Positions 51,508 through 60,919 of a DNA stretch of 64,000 bases are shown here, piece after piece. The notes beneath the pieces were generated by a model. That model was not told the DNA's origin. It did not search any database and worked only from the letters and a program-made list of their open reading frames with translations. Every line of letters begins with the position of its first letter. The stretch's first letter is position 1. Source of the stretch: Xanthomarina sp. F1114 (GTDB lineage Bacteria; Bacteroidota; Bacteroidia; Flavobacteriales; Flavobacteriaceae); contig NZ_JAPMLL010000003.1 of NCBI RefSeq assembly GCF_026410255.1, positions 62,001 to 126,000 of the forward strand, read 5' to 3'. Both the position numbers and the translations under genes were made by a program.

Positions 51508-52875
51508 TTAATCCTTGATTACTTTAAAGGTTGTTATTTTCTCATTCCCTTTAAGTTTTAAATAATAAACTCCTGAAGCAAAAGCAGACATATCTATTTT
51601 TGATATTTTCTTATTTGAAGATTTTTCTACTATCAACTGCCCAGACACATTATAAAGATGAATAGTTAATACAGAATTCAAAGAAGAGTTTATAGTTAAA
51701 ACAGATTCCACCGGATTTGGAGTAATTCTAAATTTATCGGAAACGGATTCTTCAATAGCAAGAGTTGTAAACAAAATACAATCGCTCATTTCAGTACAAG
51801 ATCCAACAGTAATTTCAACCGCATAACTTCCAGATGCTACAGGTGCAAAAGTTTGATATGTTTCGCCAGAAATTATTGTATTAGTATCGCAATTATACCA
51901 TTGATAGCTGGCAGAGTCTTCATTTGCAGTTAAAAAACCTGAAGAACTAGTTACCGTATTATCTGTAGAAATTAAATCCCCTTTCGTAACCATATACGCC
52001 ATGACTAATTTAGTTAATTCATGAAAATATGGCAAATCTAAAGTACTTAATCTATCTGCAGAAGAATGATAATAAGGTGTTTCATCGTCCGTTTCCCAAG
52101 ATTCTCCAACCAAAACAGCAGGAAAACCCTTGTTCCAAAAAGAAGCATGATCGCTGGCAGAAGTACCGGGATTAACAATAATTGGATTCAAATTGAAAGT
52201 ATAAGAATTTAAGATACTTAGTAAATCGTCTTTAATAGCTAAAGAACCGTGTAAATCTCTAACGTCAATATCAAAATCGTTATCTCCAGGCTCTCCAGGT
52301 TGGTCACCATCGTAACCAATCATATCCATATTAATAACCCCAAGAATATTTATATTATTTATACTGGCTTGATTCGCATAATACTTAGACCCTTTTAATC
52401 CAATTTCCTCTTCATCCCAAAACGCATAAACAATCGTATTATTTAAACATTGAGTTGAAAGAATTCTCGCTATTTCCAGAACAGCAGCAGTTCCTGTAGC
52501 GTTATCATCTGCACAATAATCCGCCATAGAATCATAATGTGCTGTAACCAGATATATATTATTTGGATTAGTTTTTCCTAGTTGTGTAGCAATAATATTT
52601 TTACCTGTGGCATTAAAGTCCTGTTCTTCAACAATTAAATTATTAAAACCTTCCAGTCTTTCTTTGATATATGCAGCTGCTAAATCATTATTTGCATGCT
52701 CTCTATTTATAATAGTAACATCCATTCCATTAACCAAAGTAGGTTGTTCTCCAGAAAACTCACTTACGGTTAGCTCCAACTTTCCAATATCTACTTTATC
52801 AATAAGGTTTTGTACTGTTTGCCCAAAAGAATTCCCATAAAACAATACCAACGCAACAATAACAAGTCTTTTCAT
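51508..52875 (-). CDS. Secreted M28-family aminopeptidase with T9SS sorting domain
   Basis: A 455-residue protein. A signal peptide (1-18, ending Ser-Phe-Gly-Gln) is followed by an M28 zinc peptidase domain (about 85-300) with TAHYDSM, DDNATGTAAVLE, DEEEIGLKGS and SASDHASFW. A short Ig-like region with two Cys follows, and the last 75 residues are a type A T9SS sorting domain (FRITPNPVESVL, then VYYLKLKG and TTFKVIKD). It should be secreted through the type IX system and possibly fixed on the surface. Aminopeptidase activity on environmental peptides is expected. Confidence 0.93.
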   Translation of the reverse strand: MKRLVIVALVLFYGNSFGQTVQNLIDKVDIGKLELTVSEFSGEQPTLVNGMDVTIINREHANNDLAAAYIKERLEGFNNLIVEEQDFNATGKNIIATQLGKTNPNNIYLVTAHYDSMADYCADDNATGTAAVLEIARILSTQCLNNTIVYAFWDEEEIGLKGSKYYANQASINNINILGVINMDMIGYDGDQPGEPGDNDFDIDVRDLHGSLAIKDDLLSILNSYTFNLNPIIVNPGTSASDHASFWNKGFPAVLVGESWETDDETPYYHSSADRLSTLDLPYFHELTKLVMAYMVTKGDLISTDNTVTSSSGFLTANEDSASYQWYNCDTNTIISGETYQTFAPVASGSYAVEITVGSCTEMSDCILFTTLAIEESVSDKFRITPNPVESVLTINSSLNSVLTIHLYNVSGQLIVEKSSNKKISKIDMSAFASGVYYLKLKGNEKITTFKVIKD

Positions 52876-52940
52876 CTATTTTATATAGCCTTTAAATCTA
52901 CCGCAAATATAAGTTTTTATAAAATATGTAAAATAATCTT

Positions 52941-52970
52941 TTGAAATAATTAAATTTAACTCTACATTTG
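52941..52970 (+). promoter_or_regulatory. Promoter of the blaI-blaR1-like operon
   Basis: TTG (52941-52943), a 19-bp spacer and TACATTTG (52963-52970), an exact match to the Bacteroidota consensus. A transcript would start about 20 bp before the blaI start codon. The second element is part of an operator palindrome. Confidence 0.8.
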
Positions 52971-52993
52971 TAGAACATACTCTAAATTTGTAG
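52962..52993. promoter_or_regulatory. Two BlaI-type operator sites
   Basis: CTACATTTGTAG (52962-52973) is a perfect palindrome of the TACA-nn-TGTA type bound by BlaI/MecI repressors. A second copy with one mismatch, CTAAATTTGTAG, lies exactly 20 bp on (52982-52993) and ends 4 bp before the blaI start. Both overlap promoter elements, so the operon should repress itself. Confidence 0.75.
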
Positions 52994-52997
52994 AACA

Positions 52998-53366
52998 ATG
53001 CGAAGCTTATCTAAAACCGAAGAAGATTTAATGAACCATTTATGGGATCTTAAAAAAGCTTTTATGAAGGACCTTCTAGAAGCCTATCCAGAACCAAAAC
53101 CTGCTACCACAACAGTAGCAACCTTATTGAAACGTATGACTGAGAAAGGGTTTATTGACTACAAATTGTATGGAAAATCAAGAGAGTATTTTCCAGTAGT
53201 AAAAAAGAAAGACTACTTTTCTAAACACGTAAACGGATTAATAAAAAACTTTTTTAATGATAGCGCGTCTCAATTCGCATCATTTTTTACAAAAGAAACT
53301 AATCTTACTAAAGAGGAACTTGAAGACTTAAAAAAATTAATCGACAACGAAATAAAAAGCAAATAA
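52998..53366 (+). CDS. BlaI/MecI/CopY-family transcriptional repressor
   Basis: A 122-residue winged-helix repressor. The family start is clear: LSKTEEDLMNHLWDLKKAFMKDLLEAYP, followed by KPATTTVATLLKRMTEKGFIDYK (recognition helix and wing) and a C-terminal dimerisation half. It should bind the two palindromes directly upstream and be inactivated by cleavage triggered by the membrane peptidase encoded next. In Bacteroidota such pairs respond to unknown envelope signals; no beta-lactamase gene is adjacent. Confidence 0.92.
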   Translation: MRSLSKTEEDLMNHLWDLKKAFMKDLLEAYPEPKPATTTVATLLKRMTEKGFIDYKLYGKSREYFPVVKKKDYFSKHVNGLIKNFFNDSASQFASFFTKETNLTKEELEDLKKLIDNEIKSK

Positions 53367-53436
53367 TACCCTCAAGGACTGCAAATTTGTATTGAAATTC
53401 AGTTTTAAAAATAAAATATTAACGAATTAATTACTC

Positions 53437-54930
53437 ATGATAGAATACCTAATAAAATCCAGCGCTTGCCTTTGTATTTTTATGCTCTTCTACTCATTGT
53501 TTTTAGAGAAAGAAAACATGCATGTTTTTAAGCGTTTTTACTTATTGGCTTCCGTTTTGATTTCTTTGGGAATTCCATTTATAACGTTTACACAATTTGT
53601 AGAAGTCCCAGCTGGAATTAATGGATCGATAGTTAACCATTCTACAAATGCTGCACAGTTTACATCAAAAGAATCTATAAATTATATACCTTACTTTCTA
53701 TGGACCGTATATCTTTTGGGAGTTGGTGTTTTTAGTATAAAATTTATTTTCAATTTAATTAAAATTACACTTAAAATAAAACAAAACCCGAAGTTAAAAA
53801 CAAAAAAATCCACACATGTTTTACTAAAAGAATTAATTGTTCCTCACACATTTTTCAATTTTATATTTTTAAATAAATCGAATTTTGAAAAAGCTAAAAT
53901 CCCGAAAGAAGTCTTAATTCATGAAGAAGCGCATGTTATGCAAAAACATACCATAGACGTTTTATTTATAGAGATTTGCCAAATTTTATTATGGTTTAAT
54001 CCGCTTATTTATTTTATTAAAAAGTCTATAAAATTAAATCATGAATTTTTAGCAGATCTAAAAGTTATAGAGCAAGGAGTCTCTCTTTCAAAATACCAAG
54101 AAATTATATTGGCATTCTCATCAAATGCTTTAGAACCTCAATTGGCAACTGCCATTAATTATTCATCAATCAAAAAACGATTTACAGTTATGAAAACAAC
54201 ATCATCAAAAACATCTATTTGGCTAAGAGGCTTAGTGCTTCTCCCAATGTTAGCATTTTTAATTTTCAGTTTTAGCACAAAGAAAATTATTGAAAAAGAA
54301 ACTAAAGTCCAAAGTGAAATAACTAATAAAACGCAACAAAAAGCAAGTCCTAAAGAGCTTGCAGAATACAATAAACTGGCTAAGAAATACAATGCTCAGC
54401 CTGAAAACATGCGCGTTGTTAAGTTAGACGATTTAGAACGTATGGAATATATTTATAAGAAAATGACTATGGAACAAAAAGCTACGGCAGAACCATTCCC
54501 AAATTGCCCTCCTCCACCTCCAGCTCCACCAAAATCTCCAGAAATGAAAACAGCTCACGATTTGCCACCACCACCTCCAATTCCAGTCAATGCCTCTCCT
54601 GAAGAGAGAGTAAAATATCAAAAAACGATTGATGCCTATAATAATGGGGATGCTAGTTACACCTATAAAAATAAAAACTGTAAAGAAGTAACAGTTATAC
54701 CAGATGAAGACGAAATGGTTCCTCCACCTCCACCAAAATCGCCTTTAGATTTTGTTGTAGAAATGGCTAAAAAGAACGCTACGTTTTATTACGAAGAAAA
54801 AATAATAACTTCAAATGATGCTATAAAACTCTTAAAAGAGAATAAAGCTATGAATATATCCTCTAAAAATTCAATGTCTAAAAACCCTAAGGTCTACTTA
54901 AGTAAGGAGCCAATTATTATAGGTAATTAG
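53437..54930 (+). CDS. M56 (BlaR1-family) membrane metallopeptidase with proline-rich tail
   Basis: A 497-residue protein. Four hydrophobic segments lie near 5-22, 35-55, 85-110 and 265-285. The zinc motif is His162-Glu-Glu-Ala-His166, followed by ICQILLWFNPLIYFIKKSIKLNHEFLAD, where the later Glu completes the site. The periplasmic C-terminal 200 residues contain three Pro-rich blocks (PPPPPAPPKSP, PPPPPIP, PPPPPKSP) and no penicillin-binding domain, so the signal sensed is not a beta-lactam by this route. It pairs with BlaI, 70 bp upstream. Confidence 0.88.
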   Translation: MIEYLIKSSACLCIFMLFYSLFLEKENMHVFKRFYLLASVLISLGIPFITFTQFVEVPAGINGSIVNHSTNAAQFTSKESINYIPYFLWTVYLLGVGVFSIKFIFNLIKITLKIKQNPKLKTKKSTHVLLKELIVPHTFFNFIFLNKSNFEKAKIPKEVLIHEEAHVMQKHTIDVLFIEICQILLWFNPLIYFIKKSIKLNHEFLADLKVIEQGVSLSKYQEIILAFSSNALEPQLATAINYSSIKKRFTVMKTTSSKTSIWLRGLVLLPMLAFLIFSFSTKKIIEKETKVQSEITNKTQQKASPKELAEYNKLAKKYNAQPENMRVVKLDDLERMEYIYKKMTMEQKATAEPFPNCPPPPPAPPKSPEMKTAHDLPPPPPIPVNASPEERVKYQKTIDAYNNGDASYTYKNKNCKEVTVIPDEDEMVPPPPPKSPLDFVVEMAKKNATFYYEEKIITSNDAIKLLKENKAMNISSKNSMSKNPKVYLSKEPIIIGN

Positions 54931-55189
54931 ATTTATGGACAACTGAAATAATAGATATCTTATTAATCTGAAACTAGACTGTATAAATTAAACTTAAAGA
55001 TTCTGAAAACCTTAAAACCAAAATAAATCTTATTGCTAACCAACATGCTTATAGATAATAAATTTAGTAACAAATTTTAAGCAAAAACAAGGTTTTAGAA
55101 TAGCAGCAGAAAAAGGTGTGAGAGTTTATGCTATTATAAACTTTATGTTTATTTTTACAAACACCTCTAAACCTTATAATTATATATTT

Positions 55190-55864
55190 ATGAGCAGTAA
55201 TTTATTTAGTAGAATTGCTTTATTACCTCAGTTAATTAAAGATGGAAAAGCTAAATATCTTTGGACCGCATTTCTAAATAGATTAAACTCTAAAGAAATA
55301 GCATTTGGTTTTAAACGCGATTTAAGTGTTCCTTATAAAAAACCTAGAACCCTCAAGCCCATAACTATTCGTGAATTTAAAAAAGAAGACGAAGTCTTTT
55401 TCGTAGATAACCCTAATAACGGTTTGATTAATAATTTCCATACTTGTTATGTAGGAATAACAAAAGATGAAATCCCTTGTGCTAGAGTTTGGCTAATTGA
55501 TTCCTCGCAAAACAAAACATTAAAAAACACTTGGGGAGAAAGGTTTCCACAATTAAAAGCAGACGAAGTACTCTTAGAAAACGTGTTTACGGTTCCAAAA
55601 TATAGGGGTATGGGCGTTATTCCCGCTTTCTTATATGATGTGGCTGAAAAAAGCAGAGAATTGGGAGCGAAATACGCCATCACTTTTGGGGAAGTAAAAA
55701 ACATTAACACTTCAAGATCTTATGATTATGCTGGATTTACACCTTATATTGTAAGAACTGTTTCTTACTTCTTATTTATAAAATCCATTAAATATGAAGA
55801 GCTTTCTGAAGAAAAAATGGCTTTCTATAATAAGTCTATCAACAGAAAAACACCCAAAAAATAA
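55190..55864 (+). CDS. GNAT-like N-acyltransferase of unknown substrate
   Basis: A 224-residue protein. ATG 55190 is chosen; a GTG 72 bp upstream would add an unlikely hydrophobic leader. The region KADEVLLENVFTVPKYRGMGVIPAFLYDVAEKSRELGAKYA carries the Arg-Gly-Met-Gly acetyl-CoA loop of GNAT enzymes and AGFTPY follows. The N-terminal 60 residues are not typical GNAT. It converges on the AMP-ligase operon (7 bp between stops) and could act in the same pathway, but orientation gives no proof. Confidence 0.75.
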   Translation: MSSNLFSRIALLPQLIKDGKAKYLWTAFLNRLNSKEIAFGFKRDLSVPYKKPRTLKPITIREFKKEDEVFFVDNPNNGLINNFHTCYVGITKDEIPCARVWLIDSSQNKTLKNTWGERFPQLKADEVLLENVFTVPKYRGMGVIPAFLYDVAEKSRELGAKYAITFGEVKNINTSRSYDYAGFTPYIVRTVSYFLFIKSIKYEELSEEKMAFYNKSINRKTPKK

Positions 55865-55871
55865 ACTGCTA

Positions 55872-57329
55872 TTATTTTATTTTCTTACCAGTTGCGCTCA
55901 TTTTCATAGTTTTTTCAAAAAGAATATTTTGAGGAATCTTATAAAGAGCTAATTTTTTAGAACACACATTAAGTATTTTTTCTTTTAACTGCTCTTCCTC
56001 AAAAGGTGTATTAGCTACAATAGCGGCCTGAATAGCTTCTCCAAATAACTCGTCGTCATAACCAGAAATGGTACAATCTATAACTTCTGGAACAGAAAGA
56101 ATAACTTCTTCTATTTCTTTAGGGCTCACTCTTTTTCCCGCTACTTTTAAAATCTCCTTTTTTCTAGCCACTAAATAGTAATATCCGTCTTTGTCCATAA
56201 CTGCTACATCTCCTGTATGCAGCCAATTGTCTTTTATAGTTTTTTTGGTTTCCTCTTCCTCTTTAAAATAGCCCAACATAATATTCTGTCCTTTGGCTAA
56301 TAATTCACCTTCTTCTTGTGCACCCAAACTTTGACCTTTTGAATTGACAATCTTGAACTGCACACCTGGAATAGGTTTGCCAATTGAACTAGTTTTCTCA
56401 TGAATCATAGACGGCTCTAAATAAGCCAGTCTCGCTGTAGCTTCAGTTTGGCCATACATAATATAGAATTCTTTATCGGGAAAAGCCTGAGTAAATTCGT
56501 CTATAAAAATAGCGTGTAGTTTTCCACCAGCCTGTGTAACATATCTTAAATCTGGAAACTCGGTAGTTTTAAATGTCTTGGATTTCTTTAATAAAATTTG
56601 AAAATGACTAGGAACGCCAGCAAACCCAGTACATTTATAATCTTTCATATCATTTAATACTGCTCCTAAAAACATAAAACTGTTATTTAAAACAAGAGAC
56701 CCGCCAACTTTTAAATGTGTGTGTAAAAGTGATAAACCATAACAGTAATAAAAAGGCAAAACAACACACATAATATCTTTATCTGATAGATTTAGATAAG
56801 AAATTATAGACCTAGTATTAGCAATAATATTCTGATGACTTATCATAACACCTTTAGGACTTCCAGTAGACCCAGAAGTAAAAATAATTTCTGCCAACTG
56901 CTCCTTTTCAACATTGACATAATAGTCTTCTACTGCTTGAATTTCGATAATTTGCTCCAGTCCGTCTTCTTCGATAACATGGATTTGAGATGGAATATCA
57001 TATTTACCCCGAACACCTTTTGCCATAAAAATGGTCTCACAACTAGTTGTTTCAATAATAAAATCGAGATTTTCTTGTTCTATAGCAAAATCTAATGGCA
57101 CACAGACATTCCCCGATTTTAAAATTCCCAAATAAGCCGAAATAAAGAATTTAGAATTCGGACTTATCAAGATTATATTTTGTTTATCTCCAAAATACCT
57201 ATTTAAAAATGAGGCTAGTTTTAGGCTTTCCGAATGGAATTCCTTAAAAGAAACCGTTTCTTTTGAGCCTAATAAAAAGTTCTTTTCAAGGTCTTTTGAA
57301 TTTTCAAAAAGGTAATCGAAAACATTCAT
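55872..57329 (-). CDS. AMP-dependent acyl ligase (class I adenylate-forming enzyme)
   Basis: A 485-residue adenylate-forming enzyme. Motifs: EIIFTSGSTGSPKGVMISH (phosphate loop), YIMYGQTEATARL, HTGDVAVMDKDGYYYLVARKKEILKVAGKRVSP (hinge) and a terminal MSATGKKIK with the catalytic Lys. It would activate a carboxylic acid and probably load it on the acyl carrier protein encoded at the start of the same operon. The acid cannot be named from sequence. It is the last gene of the ACP-AsnB-NadE-ligase operon. Confidence 0.9.
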   Translation of the reverse strand: MNVFDYLFENSKDLEKNFLLGSKETVSFKEFHSESLKLASFLNRYFGDKQNIILISPNSKFFISAYLGILKSGNVCVPLDFAIEQENLDFIIETTSCETIFMAKGVRGKYDIPSQIHVIEEDGLEQIIEIQAVEDYYVNVEKEQLAEIIFTSGSTGSPKGVMISHQNIIANTRSIISYLNLSDKDIMCVVLPFYYCYGLSLLHTHLKVGGSLVLNNSFMFLGAVLNDMKDYKCTGFAGVPSHFQILLKKSKTFKTTEFPDLRYVTQAGGKLHAIFIDEFTQAFPDKEFYIMYGQTEATARLAYLEPSMIHEKTSSIGKPIPGVQFKIVNSKGQSLGAQEEGELLAKGQNIMLGYFKEEEETKKTIKDNWLHTGDVAVMDKDGYYYLVARKKEILKVAGKRVSPKEIEEVILSVPEVIDCTISGYDDELFGEAIQAAIVANTPFEEEQLKEKILNVCSKKLALYKIPQNILFEKTMKMSATGKKIK

Positions 57330-57339
57330 GTGTTATAAT

Positions 57340-58320
57340 TTAAAAAATAGGACGCATTCGTAAATATTCGGTTGTTTTTCTTTTTCTTTCAAAACTCTTA
57401 TAGATATTTTCAATCTCTTTAGTCGTTTTGTCCATAACTTTTCCAACCTCTTGAGCAGGGTAACCATTTTCCCAACCATACCAGATTAAATCCATAGATT
57501 CAAAAGGCATTTGATAGAAAAAATCTTCTTGAGATTGTTCTGCAGTATAGGTATCTGTAGTTGGTGTTCTGTCTATAATTTCTTGAGGAACTCCTAAATG
57601 TCGTGCTAATTGATAAACTTGAGTTTTATACAAGTGTCCAATTGGCATTACATCTGCCCCTCCGTCTCCATGTTTTACAAAAAAGCCTTGCTCAACTTCA
57701 TGTTTATTTGGTGTTCCAATTACAGCATAATGCAAACGCTCTCCGTGGTAATACAACATAGACATTCTACTACGTTGTTTAAAGTTTGTAGAGGCTACAA
57801 TTTGTAAATATTCTTTTGCTGGCAAGAGTTTACTAATAGATTCTCCGTCTGGCTTAATTACTGTAATAGAGAAAATAGCAGGTATATTTTCGGCAATATT
57901 CTGCTTAATTTCAATTTTTGCCTTGTCTTTATCTTTATCGAAACTAGGGATAACTCTTAAAATAGCTTCATCTCTTCTTTCGTAACATCCAAATCCGTTT
58001 AAAGCTTCGGTAATATTTTCTATTAATGTGCTTACTCCAAATTTTTTGGCTAATTTTTCGGCTAATTCTCGGCTGTCATCGCTGGAATCTTGTTCTGGAA
58101 GCATGATAGCTAAAACATTTTTAGGTCCAAAAGCTTTGGCTGACAAAGCCAAGCAAACAGAGGAGTCAATTCCTCCACTAATACCTATTACACCGCCACG
58201 ACGTTGCAACTTTTTGGCAACATCTGTTTTTAATTTGGCTATAATATCGTTACAAACTTGATCTATATTCTCTATATGAATAATATCTTTCGAAAAAGGT
58301 TTACGTGGTTCTGATTTCAT
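57340..58320 (-). CDS. nadE: NAD+ synthase-type ammonia-dependent ATP pyrophosphatase
   Basis: A 326-residue protein of the NH3-dependent NadE family. The ATP-PPase loop is GISGGIDSS, then ASTNFKQRSRMSMLYYHGE, GTPNKHEVEQGFFVKHGDGGADVMPIGHLYKTQVYQLA and RTPTTDTYTAEQSQEDFF. It lacks a glutaminase domain, so ammonia must come from elsewhere; the AsnB next to it has a glutaminase domain. Normal NadE adenylates nicotinic acid adenine dinucleotide and amidates it. In this operon it may instead, or also, amidate a pathway intermediate. Confidence 0.85.
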   Translation of the reverse strand: MKSEPRKPFSKDIIHIENIDQVCNDIIAKLKTDVAKKLQRRGGVIGISGGIDSSVCLALSAKAFGPKNVLAIMLPEQDSSDDSRELAEKLAKKFGVSTLIENITEALNGFGCYERRDEAILRVIPSFDKDKDKAKIEIKQNIAENIPAIFSITVIKPDGESISKLLPAKEYLQIVASTNFKQRSRMSMLYYHGERLHYAVIGTPNKHEVEQGFFVKHGDGGADVMPIGHLYKTQVYQLARHLGVPQEIIDRTPTTDTYTAEQSQEDFFYQMPFESMDLIWYGWENGYPAQEVGKVMDKTTKEIENIYKSFERKRKTTEYLRMRPIF

Positions 58321-58332
58321 AGTTTTATGGTT

Positions 58333-60306
58333 TTATTCTATAATAATTTTATCTAATGTAATTAAATCGCTAGTTGTTAGTTCTGAGATGGATCTCTTCA
58401 CAAATAAATCGTATAAAATTTGAATGGATAAAATAGCTGTCATTGCCATATTATCAATTTCTGAAACACCTTTATTCGATGTAATTTTTGAATATAAGGT
58501 TTTTACATGTTCCGTATTAAAAACACCAAACTCTTTAATGCATTCTTCTGAAAGCATAACTTTTAAATAGTCTGGTAAATCTTCTGATACAAACAAGCTT
58601 CTTATTGGTGCACGATAAGCTTGCTTGGATCTGTTTAAAATTTGCTCAGGTAATCTCCCTACCATCATCTTTTTTAACAGATATTTTTCGTTTAATCCAT
58701 GAAGTTTCAAATCTGGATGCAATTTCATGCAAAACTCTATAACGCGATGATCTAAAAACGGATAACGCCCCTCTATGGAGTTGGCCATTCCCATTCTATC
58801 GCCTTGACTGGATAACAAATAGCCCGACATAAACAATTGTATTTCCAACCATTGTGCTTTTGTTAAATAATCATAACCCGACAACTTAGTTTCCAATTGC
58901 TTTTCCAAGTCTTCAATAGGTGTATAATCCTTTACTATATTCTTTATAGAATCTGAAAAATAGTTTTTTATTCTACTCGTATTATGCCATCTTAACATAT
59001 GCGAATATATTGGCGATTGCGTTTCGTTAAGTTTATAGCCAAAAAACATTTTGAGCATATTACTACTCGAATTGCTAATTTGTGGCAAATAAGGATAAAG
59101 TTTTTTTAATAATAAAGGTCTGTATTTCGATTTGGGATCCTTGGCCCAAAAGTGTTTAATTTTAGTTTCCTTAAAAATATTATAACCTCCTAAAAGCTCA
59201 TCGGCACCTTCTCCTGTTATCACTACTTTTATATTCTGGTCCTTTACGCTTTTAGCTAACAAACTCATTGGTGTTGGCGCTGTACGTAATAAAGGAGCTT
59301 CGGCATACCAAATAACATCTTTAAAATGTTTTGAAATATCCTTATCGCTACAAGTTACACTCGAGTGTTCTGTATTGAAATATTTAGCAGCAATATTCTG
59401 ATAAGAAGACTCATCAAAATCTTTTTCCGTAAACCCAATGGAAAAGGTTCTTAATTTTTCTGGTGACACCTGTTTTATAAAAGATGTTGTAATACTTGAG
59501 TCTATACCTCCACTTAAATATGCGGCTACAGACACATCGGCACGAAGTCTTAATTTTATGGAATCTAAAAAAATACTTTCAAATTCCTTGGCAGCTTCTT
59601 CTACATTCGTAAACTTATAATGGTCTGGTTTTACAATTGGCAATTCCCAATAAGATGTCGTACTAATATTTTCAGAATTAACAAGCATATAACTTCCTGG
59701 TGGCACTTCAAAAACGTTTTCAAAAACTGTATTTGGTGATAGAGCTGTCCAAAAAGTAACATATTCGGTAAGCGCTTTTTCAGAAAACTTCAGATTAATT
59801 TCTGGATACTCCAAAAATGCTTTTATCTCTGAACCAAAAACAAAAGTCTCTTCTATTTGAGTGTAATATAAAGGTCTGATTCCAACGCGATCTCGAGCTA
59901 GAAATAATTCCTCTTTTGTTTTATCCCAAATAGCAAATGCAAACTGTCCGTTTAACATATTAAGACAGCCTGGCCCGTATTCTTCATATAAATGAACAAT
60001 AACCTCCGTATCACTGGTTGTTTTAAAAACATGATTTTTTTTAAGCAAATCTTCCTTTAACTCGATATAATTATATATTTCACCATTAAATACAATCCAC
60101 AGAGTTTCATCTTGATTAGCAATAGGCATTGTGCCCGAACTTAAATCAATAATACTAAGACGCACACTACCTAAACCTACTTTATTAGTTATATAAACAC
60201 CACTTTGGTCTGGACCGCGATGTTTAATTCTAGTAAGCATGTTTTGCAATGTTGAAACAGATTGCTTTTTGTTTAGGTTTCCATAAAAACCAGCTATGCC
60301 ACACAT
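58333..60306 (-). CDS. asnB: Asparagine synthase-like amidotransferase (glutamine-hydrolysing)
   Basis: A 657-residue AsnB-family enzyme. The N-terminal glutaminase starts MCGIAGFYGN with nucleophile Cys2, and has KHRGPDQSG and NGEIYNY. The synthase domain has the ATP loop YLSGGIDSSI, GEGADELLGGY and EGRYPFLDHRVIEF. It transfers glutamine nitrogen to an adenylated carboxylate. True asparagine synthase is possible, but the operon with an ACP, an AMP ligase and a NadE-type enzyme favours amidation of a special substrate, as in many polysaccharide and secondary-metabolite operons. Confidence 0.9.
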   Translation of the reverse strand: MCGIAGFYGNLNKKQSVSTLQNMLTRIKHRGPDQSGVYITNKVGLGSVRLSIIDLSSGTMPIANQDETLWIVFNGEIYNYIELKEDLLKKNHVFKTTSDTEVIVHLYEEYGPGCLNMLNGQFAFAIWDKTKEELFLARDRVGIRPLYYTQIEETFVFGSEIKAFLEYPEINLKFSEKALTEYVTFWTALSPNTVFENVFEVPPGSYMLVNSENISTTSYWELPIVKPDHYKFTNVEEAAKEFESIFLDSIKLRLRADVSVAAYLSGGIDSSITTSFIKQVSPEKLRTFSIGFTEKDFDESSYQNIAAKYFNTEHSSVTCSDKDISKHFKDVIWYAEAPLLRTAPTPMSLLAKSVKDQNIKVVITGEGADELLGGYNIFKETKIKHFWAKDPKSKYRPLLLKKLYPYLPQISNSSSNMLKMFFGYKLNETQSPIYSHMLRWHNTSRIKNYFSDSIKNIVKDYTPIEDLEKQLETKLSGYDYLTKAQWLEIQLFMSGYLLSSQGDRMGMANSIEGRYPFLDHRVIEFCMKLHPDLKLHGLNEKYLLKKMMVGRLPEQILNRSKQAYRAPIRSLFVSEDLPDYLKVMLSEECIKEFGVFNTEHVKTLYSKITSNKGVSEIDNMAMTAILSIQILYDLFVKRSISELTTSDLITLDKIIIE

Positions 60307-60335
60307 ATAAGATTAGTTGTTGGTTGCTGATGAAA

Positions 60336-60596
60336 TTAGACTTTTACGGCTAACTTATTGTTTACAAAGGAGACAATACTATTTATAGATTCGAAGTTTT
60401 TTGGGTTTAACTCGTCGTCATTAACCTCAACATTAAAGGTTTCTCCTAAAAATTCAATTAAAAACAATAATCCCATTGAATCTAGCAAACCATTTTCAAA
60501 AATTAAGGCATCGTCTTCTACATCTTTCACATCTGATAAAGAGGCTTCCAAAATGTATTTTTTAATATCGCTTTTTACGTCGTTTTGATTTTCCAT
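60336..60596 (-). CDS. Acyl carrier protein
   Basis: An 86-residue carrier protein. The phosphopantetheine site is Ser40 in GLLDSMGLLFLIEFLG, with the usual acidic helix after it. It differs from the housekeeping fatty-acid ACP (Leu-Leu-Asp-Ser-Met-Gly rather than Gly-Ala-Asp-Ser-Leu), which suggests a dedicated pathway ACP. It is the first gene of the operon with AsnB, NadE-type enzyme and AMP ligase. Confidence 0.88.
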   Translation of the reverse strand: MENQNDVKSDIKKYILEASLSDVKDVEDDALIFENGLLDSMGLLFLIEFLGETFNVEVNDDELNPKNFESINSIVSFVNNKLAVKV

Positions 60597-60919
60597 TTTT
60601 AATATATAGTAATTAATAAATTATACGATTCATATCAATAGACAGAAATCCTCTATCTATTCTACTATTAATTATGGCTAGGGAGAAATTAAATAGATTA
60701 GATAACAGTAAGTTACAGAGTCTAATATAATCCTATTTTAGGGAACAAAAAAACTGTATTTTAAACTATTCGTTAAAATGACAAAACATCAGATTAACGT
60801 GGTAAAAATGACTGTTTATTTACATTTTTGAGATTATAATCTCTCTTAAATAACAATAAACTTTATAACAACTGCTTTCGAGAACTTTATTATTATCTTT
60901 ATAAAAAGAAAACTTTAAG
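60597..60919. other. Divergent intergenic region
   Basis: 323 AT-rich bases between the divergent ACP and hydroxyproline-pathway genes. It should hold promoters for both, but I see no exact TTG-N19-TAnnTTTG match on either strand and no clear operator. Confidence 0.4.

Noticed and set aside
55118-55189. GTG start for the GNAT-like protein
   Set aside because: The 24 extra residues are hydrophobic and low in family likeness, and an ATG with an AT-rich leader lies at 55190.
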